Assembly (NCBI RefSeq): GCF_900107215.1
Contig: NZ_FNPD01000006.1
Coordinates: 113,403-150,787 of the forward strand
Direction of reading: 5' to 3'
Origin: Acetomicrobium thermoterrenum DSM 13490
Lineage (GTDB): Bacteria; Synergistota; Synergistia; Synergistales; Acetomicrobiaceae
DNA: 37,385 nt
The position numbers and the translations under genes were made by a program. The notes under the pieces are model-generated. The model was not told the DNA's origin and did not search any database. It was given only the letters and a program-made list of their open reading frames with translations. Shown one piece after another: positions 7,633-14,267 of the stretch (within the stretch, counting starts at the first letter, position 1; every line of letters begins with the position of its first letter).

Positions 7633-9180
7633 ATGGCGAAAGCCGCGATAGATGTCGGAGGTGCGGGATATGCGCCTGATGGGTTCCTGACGAAAGATGA
7701 AAAGCCCGTAGGTCTGGAGGAGAATAAAGCCTTCATGTGGTTTGTCACGGCCGGCGCAGTATGCAACGAGGCACGGCTCTTTGAGGATGACGGATCCTGG
7801 AACATCGATGGCAACCCGACGGAGGGGGCCCTCCTGACCCTGGCGAAAAAGGCGGGCCTGGAGCCTGAAGAGGCCATGAAAAGATGGAAGCGGGTCGATG
7901 CTATCCCATTCGAGTCGGATCACAAGTTCATGGCCACCCTCAACGAGTCTGGCGGGAACCGGAAGGTCTTTCTCAAGGGCGCTCCCGAAGCCGTCCTCCC
8001 CAGGTGCGACAGCCAGATGCAAGAGAGTGGGCAAATGGAAGAGATTGACGAGGGCCTTTGGGAGAGACTGAGCGGAGATCTGGCCGATGAAGGTTTTCGT
8101 CTTCTGGCGGTAGCAATCGCCGACGACGCTTCAGGCAAGGATGATATTGACTTTGACGATGTTGAGAAGGGTTTCACTCTCATCGGTTTTGCCGCCATCA
8201 TGGACCCGCCAAGACCCGAGGCGATAGAGGCCGTCGAAGAATGTCGCCGGGCGGGAATCCAGGTCAAGATGATCACCGGCGATCGAGCCCGGACGGCAGC
8301 TATCGCGAAAAGCATGGGGATCAGTGACAGTGAACATGTCATGACAGGACCGGAGATCGAAAAGACCACCGATGAAGAACTGGCGGATCTCGTCAAGGAC
8401 ATCGATGTTTTTGCCCGGGTGTCTCCGGAACACAAGCTCAGGCTTGTTACCGCCCTTCAAAAACTTGGGTACATCACCGCCATGACTAGAGACGGCGTCA
8501 ACGACGCGCCGGCACTGAAAAAGGCCGACATCGGGATCGCCATGGGGAAAAGGGTACCGAGGCGGCCAAGGAAGCGGCAGAGATGGTCCTCGCCGACGAC
8601 AACTTCGCCTCCATCGTCCATGCCGTCGAGGAGGGACGGACCGTCTATGACAACCTGAAAAAGACGATTCTCTTCATGCTGCCTACCAACGGCGGCGAGG
8701 CCCTGGTCATTGTAACGACCATCGCCCTTGGCTTTGTCATCCCCCTCACGCCGGTACAGGTCCTGTGGGTCAACATGGTGACAGCCGTAACTCTTGCACT
8801 GGCCCTTGCTTTCGAGCCCATGGAGCGAGACGTCATGTAAAGACCGCCGAGGCCGCCCAAGGAGCCCCTGGTACAGCTTTCGATGCTTTTCAGGATTTCC
8901 TATGTTTAAGTGCTTCTCATGGCGGGGGCTTTCGGCATGTTCGCGTGGTACAAGGCCGGTGGCGCGGGAAACGAGTTCGCTCGTACAGTGGCAGTGAACA
9001 CCCTGATTATCGGGGAAAGTGTTGGTGTTGCAGATGCCCTTTACATATCTTCCCCTGATGCAGTCTGTTTTCGGAACGGTTTCGATTGGTGTGGTGGAGT
9101 GACTCCGGATTTTAGGCGTGGGAGTGGCCATTTTCCTTGTGGTAGAGGCGGAAAAAGCCTTTCTCGGCAAAATAACATGA
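7633..9180 (+). pseudogene. P-type (P2A, Ca2+/cation) ATPase, 3' half, multiply disrupted
   Basis: The sequence covers the nucleotide-binding domain to the last helices of a calcium-type P2 ATPase. Visible motifs are GNPTEGALL, KGAPEAVLPRC, DPPRPEA, MITGDRARTAAIA and DGVNDAPALKKADIGIAMG. The actuator domain, helices M1-M4 and the phosphorylated DKTGT site are missing; a full enzyme has about 900 residues. Lesions, in order: a frameshift at about 8544-8554 (AAAAGGG run), in-frame TAA at 8838, TAA at 8907, a further shift near 9015-9037, and TGA at 9100. The hinge reads TRDGVNDAP instead of the invariant TGDGVNDAP, a glycine-to-arginine change. Homology starts within about 20 bases of the broken stub upstream, so that is a recombination joint. 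It cannot make an active pump. Confidence 0.88.
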
Positions 9181-9253
9181 TTTTTCGGACCGTCAGGTTT
9201 ATTGCTTTCTGGTAGAATTGTCCGATACGTGAAATCCGGGAAAGGATATTGTC

Positions 9254-10369
9254 ATGGATCGGTCTAAAATGCTAAAACCCACGATTCTCTCGCTCTCGCT
9301 TCTGACAATTGTTTCCACCGGAGCAGTGGCTCCCGCACTCGGAGAGATCGGAAAATTTTTCGCGTCGTCGGACCACATGCTGGTCCAACTGGTGGCAGTC
9401 ATGCATGCCGTCGCGCTTGTCCCGTCGTTGCTTCTGGCGGGTCGGGCCGCCGAGCGGTTTTCGGCAAAAAGGTTATTCTGGACGGGCTGGCGCTTTTTTC
9501 TGTCAGCGGCATCGCGAACAATATCTGGCTTTTGTTATTCTCCCGGCTTTTGATGGGCGTCGGCCTCGGCATGGTCATCCCTTTCTCGACGTCGCTGATT
9601 TCCGACCTCTATGAGAGAGAGGAGCGGACCAGGATGATGGGGCTTTCAAACTCATTCAACATGCTGGGCGGCATGTTCGCCCTGGTGCTTTCAGGGCAGC
9701 TGGCTTTCTTTTCCTGGCGTCTGCCTTTTTTGCTCTATGCGTCGGGGGTTCCGGTCATGATGATGGTCGCCTTCTTTCTGCCCGGTGAGGTTGCAGGTGA
9801 GAAAGATCCCCAGCCTACGGGTGGAAGTCTCCCCCCGAAACGTATATTTCGTCGCTTTGGAGATGTTCCTTTTTTGTGTGCTCTTTTTTATTCTGACGCC
9901 GATTTTAGCCCTGCACATGAAAAACAACGCCCTTGGTGATGTCAGGATAGCCGGTATAGCTCTCTCCTGTTCCACAATCGGGGGTTTTGCATCAGGCTTT
10001 GCCCTGCCGGTGACGAAGAGGGTGTTCAAAAAATATCTCGTTCCCGTCATGCTGACGGCCATGAGTGCGGGTTTTCTCGTCTTGTCCTGGTTTCCCATAT
10101 CCGTGGCTGTTTTTGCGGCGTTGCTTCTCATAGGTTTTGCGAACCGGTCCGTTTACCCGCTGTTTTTTCTCAAAGCCACGGAGCGCACCACGCCGGGAGA
10201 ATCTGTGAAAGCTACAGCCTTTCTGAGCGCCATGATCTACCTTGGACAGTTCTCGGCCCCACCCTTCCAGCGGTTTGTCGGCGTCCTTTCCGGGCGGCCC
10301 GAGACAGGGTTCCTCTATCTTTTCGTCGCACTTGTGACCCTGACGGTGGCTTTGGCCCTGTTCGCCTGA
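9254..10369 (+). pseudogene. MFS transporter with two frameshifts
   Basis: Three overlapping frames add up to one 12-helix major-facilitator protein of about 370 residues. The first runs from ATG 9254 (AAAGGAT site just upstream) with VSTGAVAPALGEIGKFF and AGRAAERFSAKR. The frame changes at about 9464-9470 in a run of five A, continuing as GLALFSVSGIANN and RLLMGVGLGMVIPFSTS. It changes again at about 9831-9860, near a run of six C, continuing as FFILTPILALHMKNNALGD to the end. Motif B-like RLLMGVGLGMVIPF suggests a drug or sugar type, but no substrate can be given. Both shifts lie in or near homopolymers, so sequencing indels remain possible. The decayed ATPase upstream makes true decay plausible. 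Confidence 0.8.
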
Positions 10370-10438
10370 TCTTTCTTTCAGTTGAAAGAAGAGACAGTAA
10401 CAGAGAGAAGATAGCCGGAACAAGAGAGGAATTTTTCA

Positions 10439-10720
10439 GTGAGCACTATATTGATCATCCAGGTTCAAAAAAATGACGAAAGGGAAATTACCGAGGCCGT
10501 CAAAAGGGCCGTGGATCAGATCGAGGGGCTGGAAGACATTGTATCCCCCGGGGATCTTGTGCTGGTCAAACCGAATCTGGTGAGGATCCCGCCTTCCGAT
10601 AACGGTACGGCCACGCGCTGGAAAGTGTCGAAAGCCGTGGCGGACCTTGTAATTGAGTTTGGCGCCAGGGCGGTGAAAAGCCCGTGGAGATGGAAAGAAA
10701 ACGGTAATTCGTCCGTTTAG
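10439..10720 (+). pseudogene. DUF362 family protein, N-terminal fragment
   Basis: This frame starts at GTG 10439 behind GAGAGGAA. Residues 1-78 match the start of DUF362 proteins: an ILIIQVQKNDE strand, a helix, then [18 protein letters not shown] and a helix ending [13 protein letters not shown]. The match stops at about base 10674, and the last 15 codons are read through antisense ZIP-transporter sequence before a TAG. DUF362 proteins are normally about 300 or more residues, often with a ferredoxin domain, and their function is poorly known. This is a fragment joined to foreign sequence and almost certainly inactive. Confidence 0.72.
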
Positions 10721-10853
10721 CGAAGAAGGCGATGGCACTTCCAACGCCTGTGGCCAACCCGCCAGGGTCGTAATCCCAAGGGCGAAAAGAACTTCCGACA
10801 CAGGGGGCGCCCCTTCCCTTGGAAAGATTCGAGTTTCCCTGTTTTTCGGCCAT
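10672..10853 (-). pseudogene. ZIP-family metal transporter, N-terminal fragment with frameshift
   Basis: Read leftward from ATG 10853, two frames together give the start of a ZIP (ZupT-like) metal transporter. One frame has [13 protein letters not shown], and the other continues as [20 protein letters not shown] and LSISTGFS. In intact homologues these join without a break and continue as GFSAGVMIYVSF. The shift lies in the GGCGGGTTGG stretch near 10755-10765. The match ends at about 10672-10676, exactly where the DUF362 fragment on the other strand also ends, so the two fragments are fused tail to tail. A full protein has about 260 residues and eight helices; only about the first helix and a half remain. 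Confidence 0.68.
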
Positions 10854-10922
10854 TGTTGCAGTTTGCCCAAAACCAGTAACGTTTATTACCTAAAACTACG
10901 GGAGCGTCTGTCCTGAAATGAA

Positions 10923-10946
10923 ACAGGCGGCCAATTGGCCGCCTGT
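10923..10946 (-). terminator. Perfect 24-base palindrome, probable terminator
   Basis: Bases 10923-10946 are a perfect palindrome with an AATT centre (ACAGGCGGCC arms). It lies 22 bases past the stop of the leftward ATC-hydrolase-type gene, and reading leftward it is followed by TTTCATTTC, a moderate T-rich tail. On the other strand it is followed by TAAAAATTTT. It probably ends the leftward transcript. Confidence 0.6.
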
Positions 10947-10967
10947 AAAAATTTTCCAGCTGCGTCC

Positions 10968-11525
10968 TCAGGGTTTGTCGAGGTTTTCGAAGTCCGTGTC
11001 GTCCTTGAGGAAGTTGGACTTTTCCTCCTCGGTGGTCCGGCGGTAGCAAAGGTCGCAATGTGGGTCCCCGTCGGGCATGCAGGTTTTGTGCACCAGCACC
11101 CAGTCAGGGTTGAAGGCCATTGATTTTGCGGAGTCGATGTAGCAGTAGATGCGGCCCAGTTCTTCTTCTCCCAACTCGCGCCAGAGTTTCCCCATTTCGC
11201 AACCTTTCAGCCGCCTGATCAGTCCTTCTCCGGTCTCGATTTTTTCCAGTTCTTCATAAAGGCCGAACTCGGGCAGGTCTTCCACGTAATTCTCCGGGGT
11301 ATTCTCCAGGCCCTGGGCTTCAACCCTTTTACGGGCTGAAGCCCCGACCTGCTTCCCGTATGTCTTGATGGCCCGCATGGCGAGACGCTTGCCCTCTTCG
11401 GGGCCAAGTTCTTCCACCAGAGTTCGTGCGTAGGCGATATGGAGCATGGCAATTCTTCGGCACGCCTTTGCGACCTGTTCCTTTGCCTTTTCCAGGGAAA
11501 CAGTTTCCTGCTTTTCCGGTTCCAA
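10968..11525 (-). CDS. L-2-amino-thiazoline-4-carboxylic acid hydrolase family protein
   Basis: This soluble protein of about 185 residues is assigned to the ATC-hydrolase family (PF14196) by its C-terminal half. GCEMGKLWRELGEEELGRIYC is followed by D-x-A-x8-NPD and MPDGDPHCDLCYRR, the conserved cysteine/histidine cluster. The family's founding enzyme opens the thiazoline ring in bacterial cysteine synthesis, but most members are uncharacterised. I chose TTG 11525 because AAAGGAG at 11536-11542 precedes it; the frame is open to TTG 11555, which would add ten residues. The gene is divergent from the binding protein at 11719 and appears intact among broken neighbours. Substrate unknown. Confidence 0.7.
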   Translation of the reverse strand: MEPEKQETVSLEKAKEQVAKACRRIAMLHIAYARTLVEELGPEEGKRLAMRAIKTYGKQVGASARKRVEAQGLENTPENYVEDLPEFGLYEELEKIETGEGLIRRLKGCEMGKLWRELGEEELGRIYCYIDSAKSMAFNPDWVLVHKTCMPDGDPHCDLCYRRTTEEEKSNFLKDDTDFENLDKP

Positions 11526-11718
11526 AGCGGTCACTCTCCTTTGGCTGTTGAACAAGTTATGTTATACTTATATACGCTCCAGCCAAGATTTACAATTCAG
11601 AATTTTCGCCTTACAGAAGGGGCACCTTGCGCCGCTCAGGGGAAGGGGGCACGCGATGTTTTTACTGAGCTTTCGTGAGGGAGCGCTGTTCTGTATTCAA
11701 ATAAAGGAGGTCGTTTCA

Positions 11719-12708
11719 GTGAAGAGACAAATTACAATGCTTTTTTCAGCGCTTTTGGTCGTCATGCTTTGCTCTGGGATTGTTTCGGCGACTCCGAAAA
11801 AAGTCGTTTTCTCAGATCTTTCCTGGGACAGCATCCAGTTTCACAACAGGGTAATGGCCTTTTTGATGGAAAAAGGCTGGGATTACGAAACGGATTTTCT
11901 TTTCTCTGAAGAAATGCCGGGCTACGTGGCCCTTGAAAGGGGAGACGTCCACGTCGTTCTCGAGGTCTGGACTGAAGGGCAACTGGAGTGGTGGCAAGGA
12001 GCGACGAAAGCCGGCAAGGTTATAGATCTCGGGACGGTCTTTCCCAACGCCCGTTCAGGATGGTATGTCCCCTACTATGTTGCAGAAGGGGATCCGGAAA
12101 AAGGAATCCCGTCAGTCAGGAGCATAGAGGATATCAGAGAGCACTGGATGATATTCAAGAATCCCGAGAACCCTGAAATGGGACGTTTTATCAACGCCCC
12201 GACAGGTTGGGCGGCTCACACGATCAACAAGGACAAGATCAAGGGATATGGTCTCGAGGACAAATTGGAGCCCTTTGATACGGGCTCGGCCACGGCATTG
12301 CGCACGGTAATTGTCACAGCCTATCAACGTCACGAGCCCATAGTCGCCTATTACTGGGAGCCTACGCCGCTTCTTGGAGAGCTTGACATGGTTATGATCG
12401 AGGAACCTCCCTATGATCCGGAAATCTGGGAGACCACCCATGCCTGTGCCTCTCCCGCCTTTACCGTTGCAAAAGCCGTCAATCCGGCCTGGATACAGGC
12501 AAACGAAGAAGTCCGGGGCCTTCTTGAGCGTTATCATATGACCCTGGAAAAGACTAACGAGGCTTTGGCGTGGATGAAAAATAATGGTTACGATGTCGAT
12601 AAAACAGCGATCTGGTTTTTGAAGGAAAATACCGACTTGTGGCATCAATGGGTCGAGGATGAAGAAAAGATCAAGCGGATTGAAAAAGCCCTGAAGACAG
12701 TGTCATAG
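11719..12708 (+). CDS. Glycine betaine/proline-type ABC transporter substrate-binding protein (OpuAC domain)
   Basis: This 329-residue protein starts at GTG 11719 behind AAAGGAGG at 11703-11710. The frame is open 273 bases further upstream, but without a ribosome site or homology. The N-terminus is a signal peptide (basic KR, hydrophobic LFSALLVVMLCSGIV, then SATP), probably cut by signal peptidase I. The mature part matches OpuAC/ProX: KVVFSDLSWDSIQFHN, then GDVHVVLEVWTEGQ, NAPTGWAAH and VAYYWEPTPLLGELD. Aromatic residues in WYVPYY and YYWEP would cage a quaternary amine. It should bind a betaine or similar compound in the periplasm. No permease or ATPase gene lies nearby, so it must borrow one elsewhere or is an island-borne orphan. 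It ends in a strong terminator. Confidence 0.85.
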   Translation: MKRQITMLFSALLVVMLCSGIVSATPKKVVFSDLSWDSIQFHNRVMAFLMEKGWDYETDFLFSEEMPGYVALERGDVHVVLEVWTEGQLEWWQGATKAGKVIDLGTVFPNARSGWYVPYYVAEGDPEKGIPSVRSIEDIREHWMIFKNPENPEMGRFINAPTGWAAHTINKDKIKGYGLEDKLEPFDTGSATALRTVIVTAYQRHEPIVAYYWEPTPLLGELDMVMIEEPPYDPEIWETTHACASPAFTVAKAVNPAWIQANEEVRGLLERYHMTLEKTNEALAWMKNNGYDVDKTAIWFLKENTDLWHQWVEDEEKIKRIEKALKTVS

Positions 12709-12739
12709 ATCGAATGATTGCCGGAGCTTTGATATTTCG

Positions 12740-12766
12740 GGGGCCGCCTGGTGCGGCCCCTTTTTT
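12740..12766 (+). terminator. Rho-independent terminator of the OpuAC-type gene
   Basis: GGGGCCGC at 12740-12747 pairs with GCGGCCCC at 12753-12760 around a five-base loop, followed by six T at 12761-12766. It lies 31 bases after the binding-protein stop. Confidence 0.9.
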
Positions 12767-12770
12767 GGTT

Positions 12771-12790
12771 GTGTGCCCTGCAGGGCACAC
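12771..12790. repeat. Perfect 20-base palindrome next to the terminator
   Basis: Bases 12771-12790 form a perfect palindrome (GTGTGCCCTG then its complement) with a PstI-like CTGCAG centre, four bases past the terminator T-run. It has no T tail of its own. It could be an operator, a hairpin blocking back-transcription, or a repeat remnant at a joint; nothing in the sequence decides between these. Confidence 0.55.
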
Positions 12791-12800
12791 CGACTTGGAG

Positions 12801-13322
12801 GTGAAAGTCACCAAGCAGTGCGACATGCTGGCTCTTATCATCGAGTGCGTCCTGGAACTGCGTAACAACCCGGCCATACCTGAGATGCGGACCACCGCCA
12901 ACGACTACCTTGAGCGCCTCAGAAACTCCGAGTGGTTTTCCCTCCGCCAGCTCGCCCAAGAAATCGGCATGGAGTACCCGGAGGTGCTTCGGGGGTAGGT
13001 GGAGCAGGTTTTCCGGGCATTCTTGCCTGATAAGACGCCAGTCACCAGGGAACGAGGTCCCAAGTTTGTCCCAAGCGGCATCTGTATTTCCCTGCTTGAA
13101 ATCGCGAGTAATCCTATATCCATTGAGATGTTGATGAAGGCCGCGGGACAGACAAACAGGACCCGGTTCCGTAAAAGCATTTTGCGCCCACACCTGGAGG
13201 CCAGGCTGATCGAAATGACAATTTTGGATAAACTTCGAAGTAGCAAACAGAAATACCGACTTATAAAAACAGACCGCGAGTTACTGGAAAAGCATCCCGA
13301 AGGAGAAAAAAGAAATGAATAA
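12801..13322 (+). pseudogene. C-terminal winged-helix part of an AlbA_2/RecG-like or Fic-type protein, with in-frame TAG
   Basis: Two pieces lie in one reading frame, separated only by TAG 12996-12998. The second piece, GTG 12999 to TGA 13322, ends with NRTRFRKSILRPHLEARLIE and LRSSKQKYRLIK. This winged-helix tail is common at the C-terminus of ATP-binding (AlbA_2/RecG-like) regulators and of some Fic proteins. The first piece (VTKQCDMLALIIECVLEL...) has a VTKQ stretch that often precedes such tails but is otherwise unrecognised. No catalytic or ATP-binding domain is present, so this is a relic. GTG 12801 has GGAG directly adjacent and is not a convincing start. Confidence 0.5.
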
Positions 13323-13575
13323 AAACTTCCAACGACAATACCAACAAGGGATATTCGATCCCGAAGAGGCAAGATCAAGCCCCTAAACTGCTGCAAAAAG
13401 TTCGTTTGAAACAGCTGGCAGCTGGCGGTCAAGAACCTCATCAAGGATGCGCTGGAAGCAAATACGGGAGAGGAACGGAAAGAAAGGCTTCAGTGAAACA
13501 AACAGTTAACATGGCTCAACCGAGGCCGTAGCGGTGAGTATTTAACCGGGTCCGAATTTACTACGGTTCTCGGGC

Positions 13576-13603
13576 TTGACTCTTTCAAAATTCTTTTTAT
13601 ACG
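13576..13603 (+). promoter_or_regulatory. Promoter-like site 1 upstream of the BrxF-like stub
   Basis: TTGACT at 13576-13581 and TATACG at 13598-13603 are separated by 16 bases, in an A/T-rich patch inside GC-rich DNA. Confidence 0.4.
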
Positions 13604-13627
13604 TGAAATAGTAGAGCGATAAGTCTC

Positions 13628-13656
13628 TTGACATCAACTGTCACTAACTATAAATT
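13628..13656 (+). promoter_or_regulatory. Promoter-like site 2 upstream of the BrxF-like stub
   Basis: A perfect TTGACA at 13628-13633 is followed after 17 bases by TAAATT at 13651-13656; an overlapping TATAAA at 13649 would give a 15-base spacer. It would give a leader of about 110 bases before ATG 13775. It may once have driven a BREX-type operon. Confidence 0.5.
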
Positions 13657-13774
13657 AAAGTATGATAATGCTAATTCTAACTCGCGACACTGGAGGCGCT
13701 TCCGCAAGGAAATCATTTGCCTCTGCTTGTAAGAGATACACTGCTAAACGCAAGAAAGACGGAGGAGCTAGGTA

Positions 13775-13906
13775 ATGGCGGAACCCTTGGTAGATCAAGT
13801 ACTGCGAAAGATCGGCGAAGTTCGCAAACTTTATCACCGCCTAATTCTAATGGTGGGCCCGCCGGGCAGCGATCTCCGTTATCTCCAGCATAGCGGTAGG
13901 ATTTGA
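13775..13906 (+). pseudogene. BrxF-like P-loop protein (BREX type 3), stub cut in Walker A
   Basis: ATG 13775 has a strong GGAGGAG site at 13761-13767. The first 32 residues end in KLYHRLILMVGPPGS, which matches the start of BrxF, the small P-loop protein of type 3 BREX phage-defence loci, where the next residues are GKT. Here the sequence switches at about base 13870 to unrelated codons and stops at TGA 13904-13906. The Walker lysine is lost, so no ATP binding is possible. No other BREX gene (brxC, pglX, pglZ) is visible. The location just upstream of a restriction operon fits a defence island in which systems replaced one another. Assignment rests on 32 residues; other P-loop proteins could share this pattern. 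Confidence 0.5.
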
Positions 13907-14050
13907 ACGTCGGACGGATACAGTGTTTGCACGATTTCTTGTCTTGGTAAAGGCCTTGGCAAGTGAAATCAAGGCATAGTTCTACATTGCTTTGGACCAA
14001 CTTCGCGAAATTCGGTAACATCTATCGGCCCCACCGTCACAGGGAGGCGC

Positions 14051-14182
14051 ATGAGTAGCGAAGCAAATAGCGAAATGGCATTGCGCTATTATTGCACAAT
14101 TGGCCAAGCGGCTGAAATAGGCCGGACAATAATCTGGAACGGCCAGCTTATTCCCAGCTTATTGGCAAATCTGTCAGCATGA
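14051..14182 (+). CDS. Small ORF, 43 residues, unknown
   Basis: A strong AGGGAGG site (14041-14047) precedes ATG 14051 by three bases, followed by 43 codons to TGA 14182. The peptide contains YYCTIGQAAEIGRTIIW. The TIGQAAEI stretch recalls the first helix of MerR/excisionase-type DNA-binding proteins, but the rest does not follow that fold. It may be a truncated regulator, a leader peptide of the hsd operon or chance. The 144 bases before it (13907-14050) show nothing I can name. Confidence 0.3.
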   Translation: MSSEANSEMALRYYCTIGQAAEIGRTIIWNGQLIPSLLANLSA

Positions 14183-14267
14183 GCTTGAAATGGCTGGAGC
14201 ACAAAGTTGCAAGAAGCATGCGATGATGGTATTTTTAACTGCGAGGTACATGAGGAGAAGGAAAACA

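Larger units (their letters stand above)
13323..13774. other. Intergenic stretch with a gene tail and two promoter-like sites
   Basis: Bases 13315-13386 hold a possible 23-codon frame (ATG with AAGGAG upstream) that begins NFQRQYQQGIFDPEEA and stops. A second short frame ending at TGA 13494-13496 reads AVKNLIKDALEANTGEERKE and looks like the tail of a lost gene. I recognise neither. Two promoter-like sites follow and are listed separately. The last 100 bases look like the leader of the BrxF-like gene. Confidence 0.4.

Noticed and set aside
13880..13930. A GGATTTGAAC motif resembling the T-loop of a tRNA on the minus strand, which would suit an integration site.
   Set aside because: The flanking bases do not pair as a T-stem, and no acceptor or anticodon stems could be built around it.
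13713..14021. A 102-codon leftward frame with several cysteines.
   Set aside because: It overlaps the BrxF-like stub on the other strand, has no ribosome site and matches no family I know; probably a shadow.
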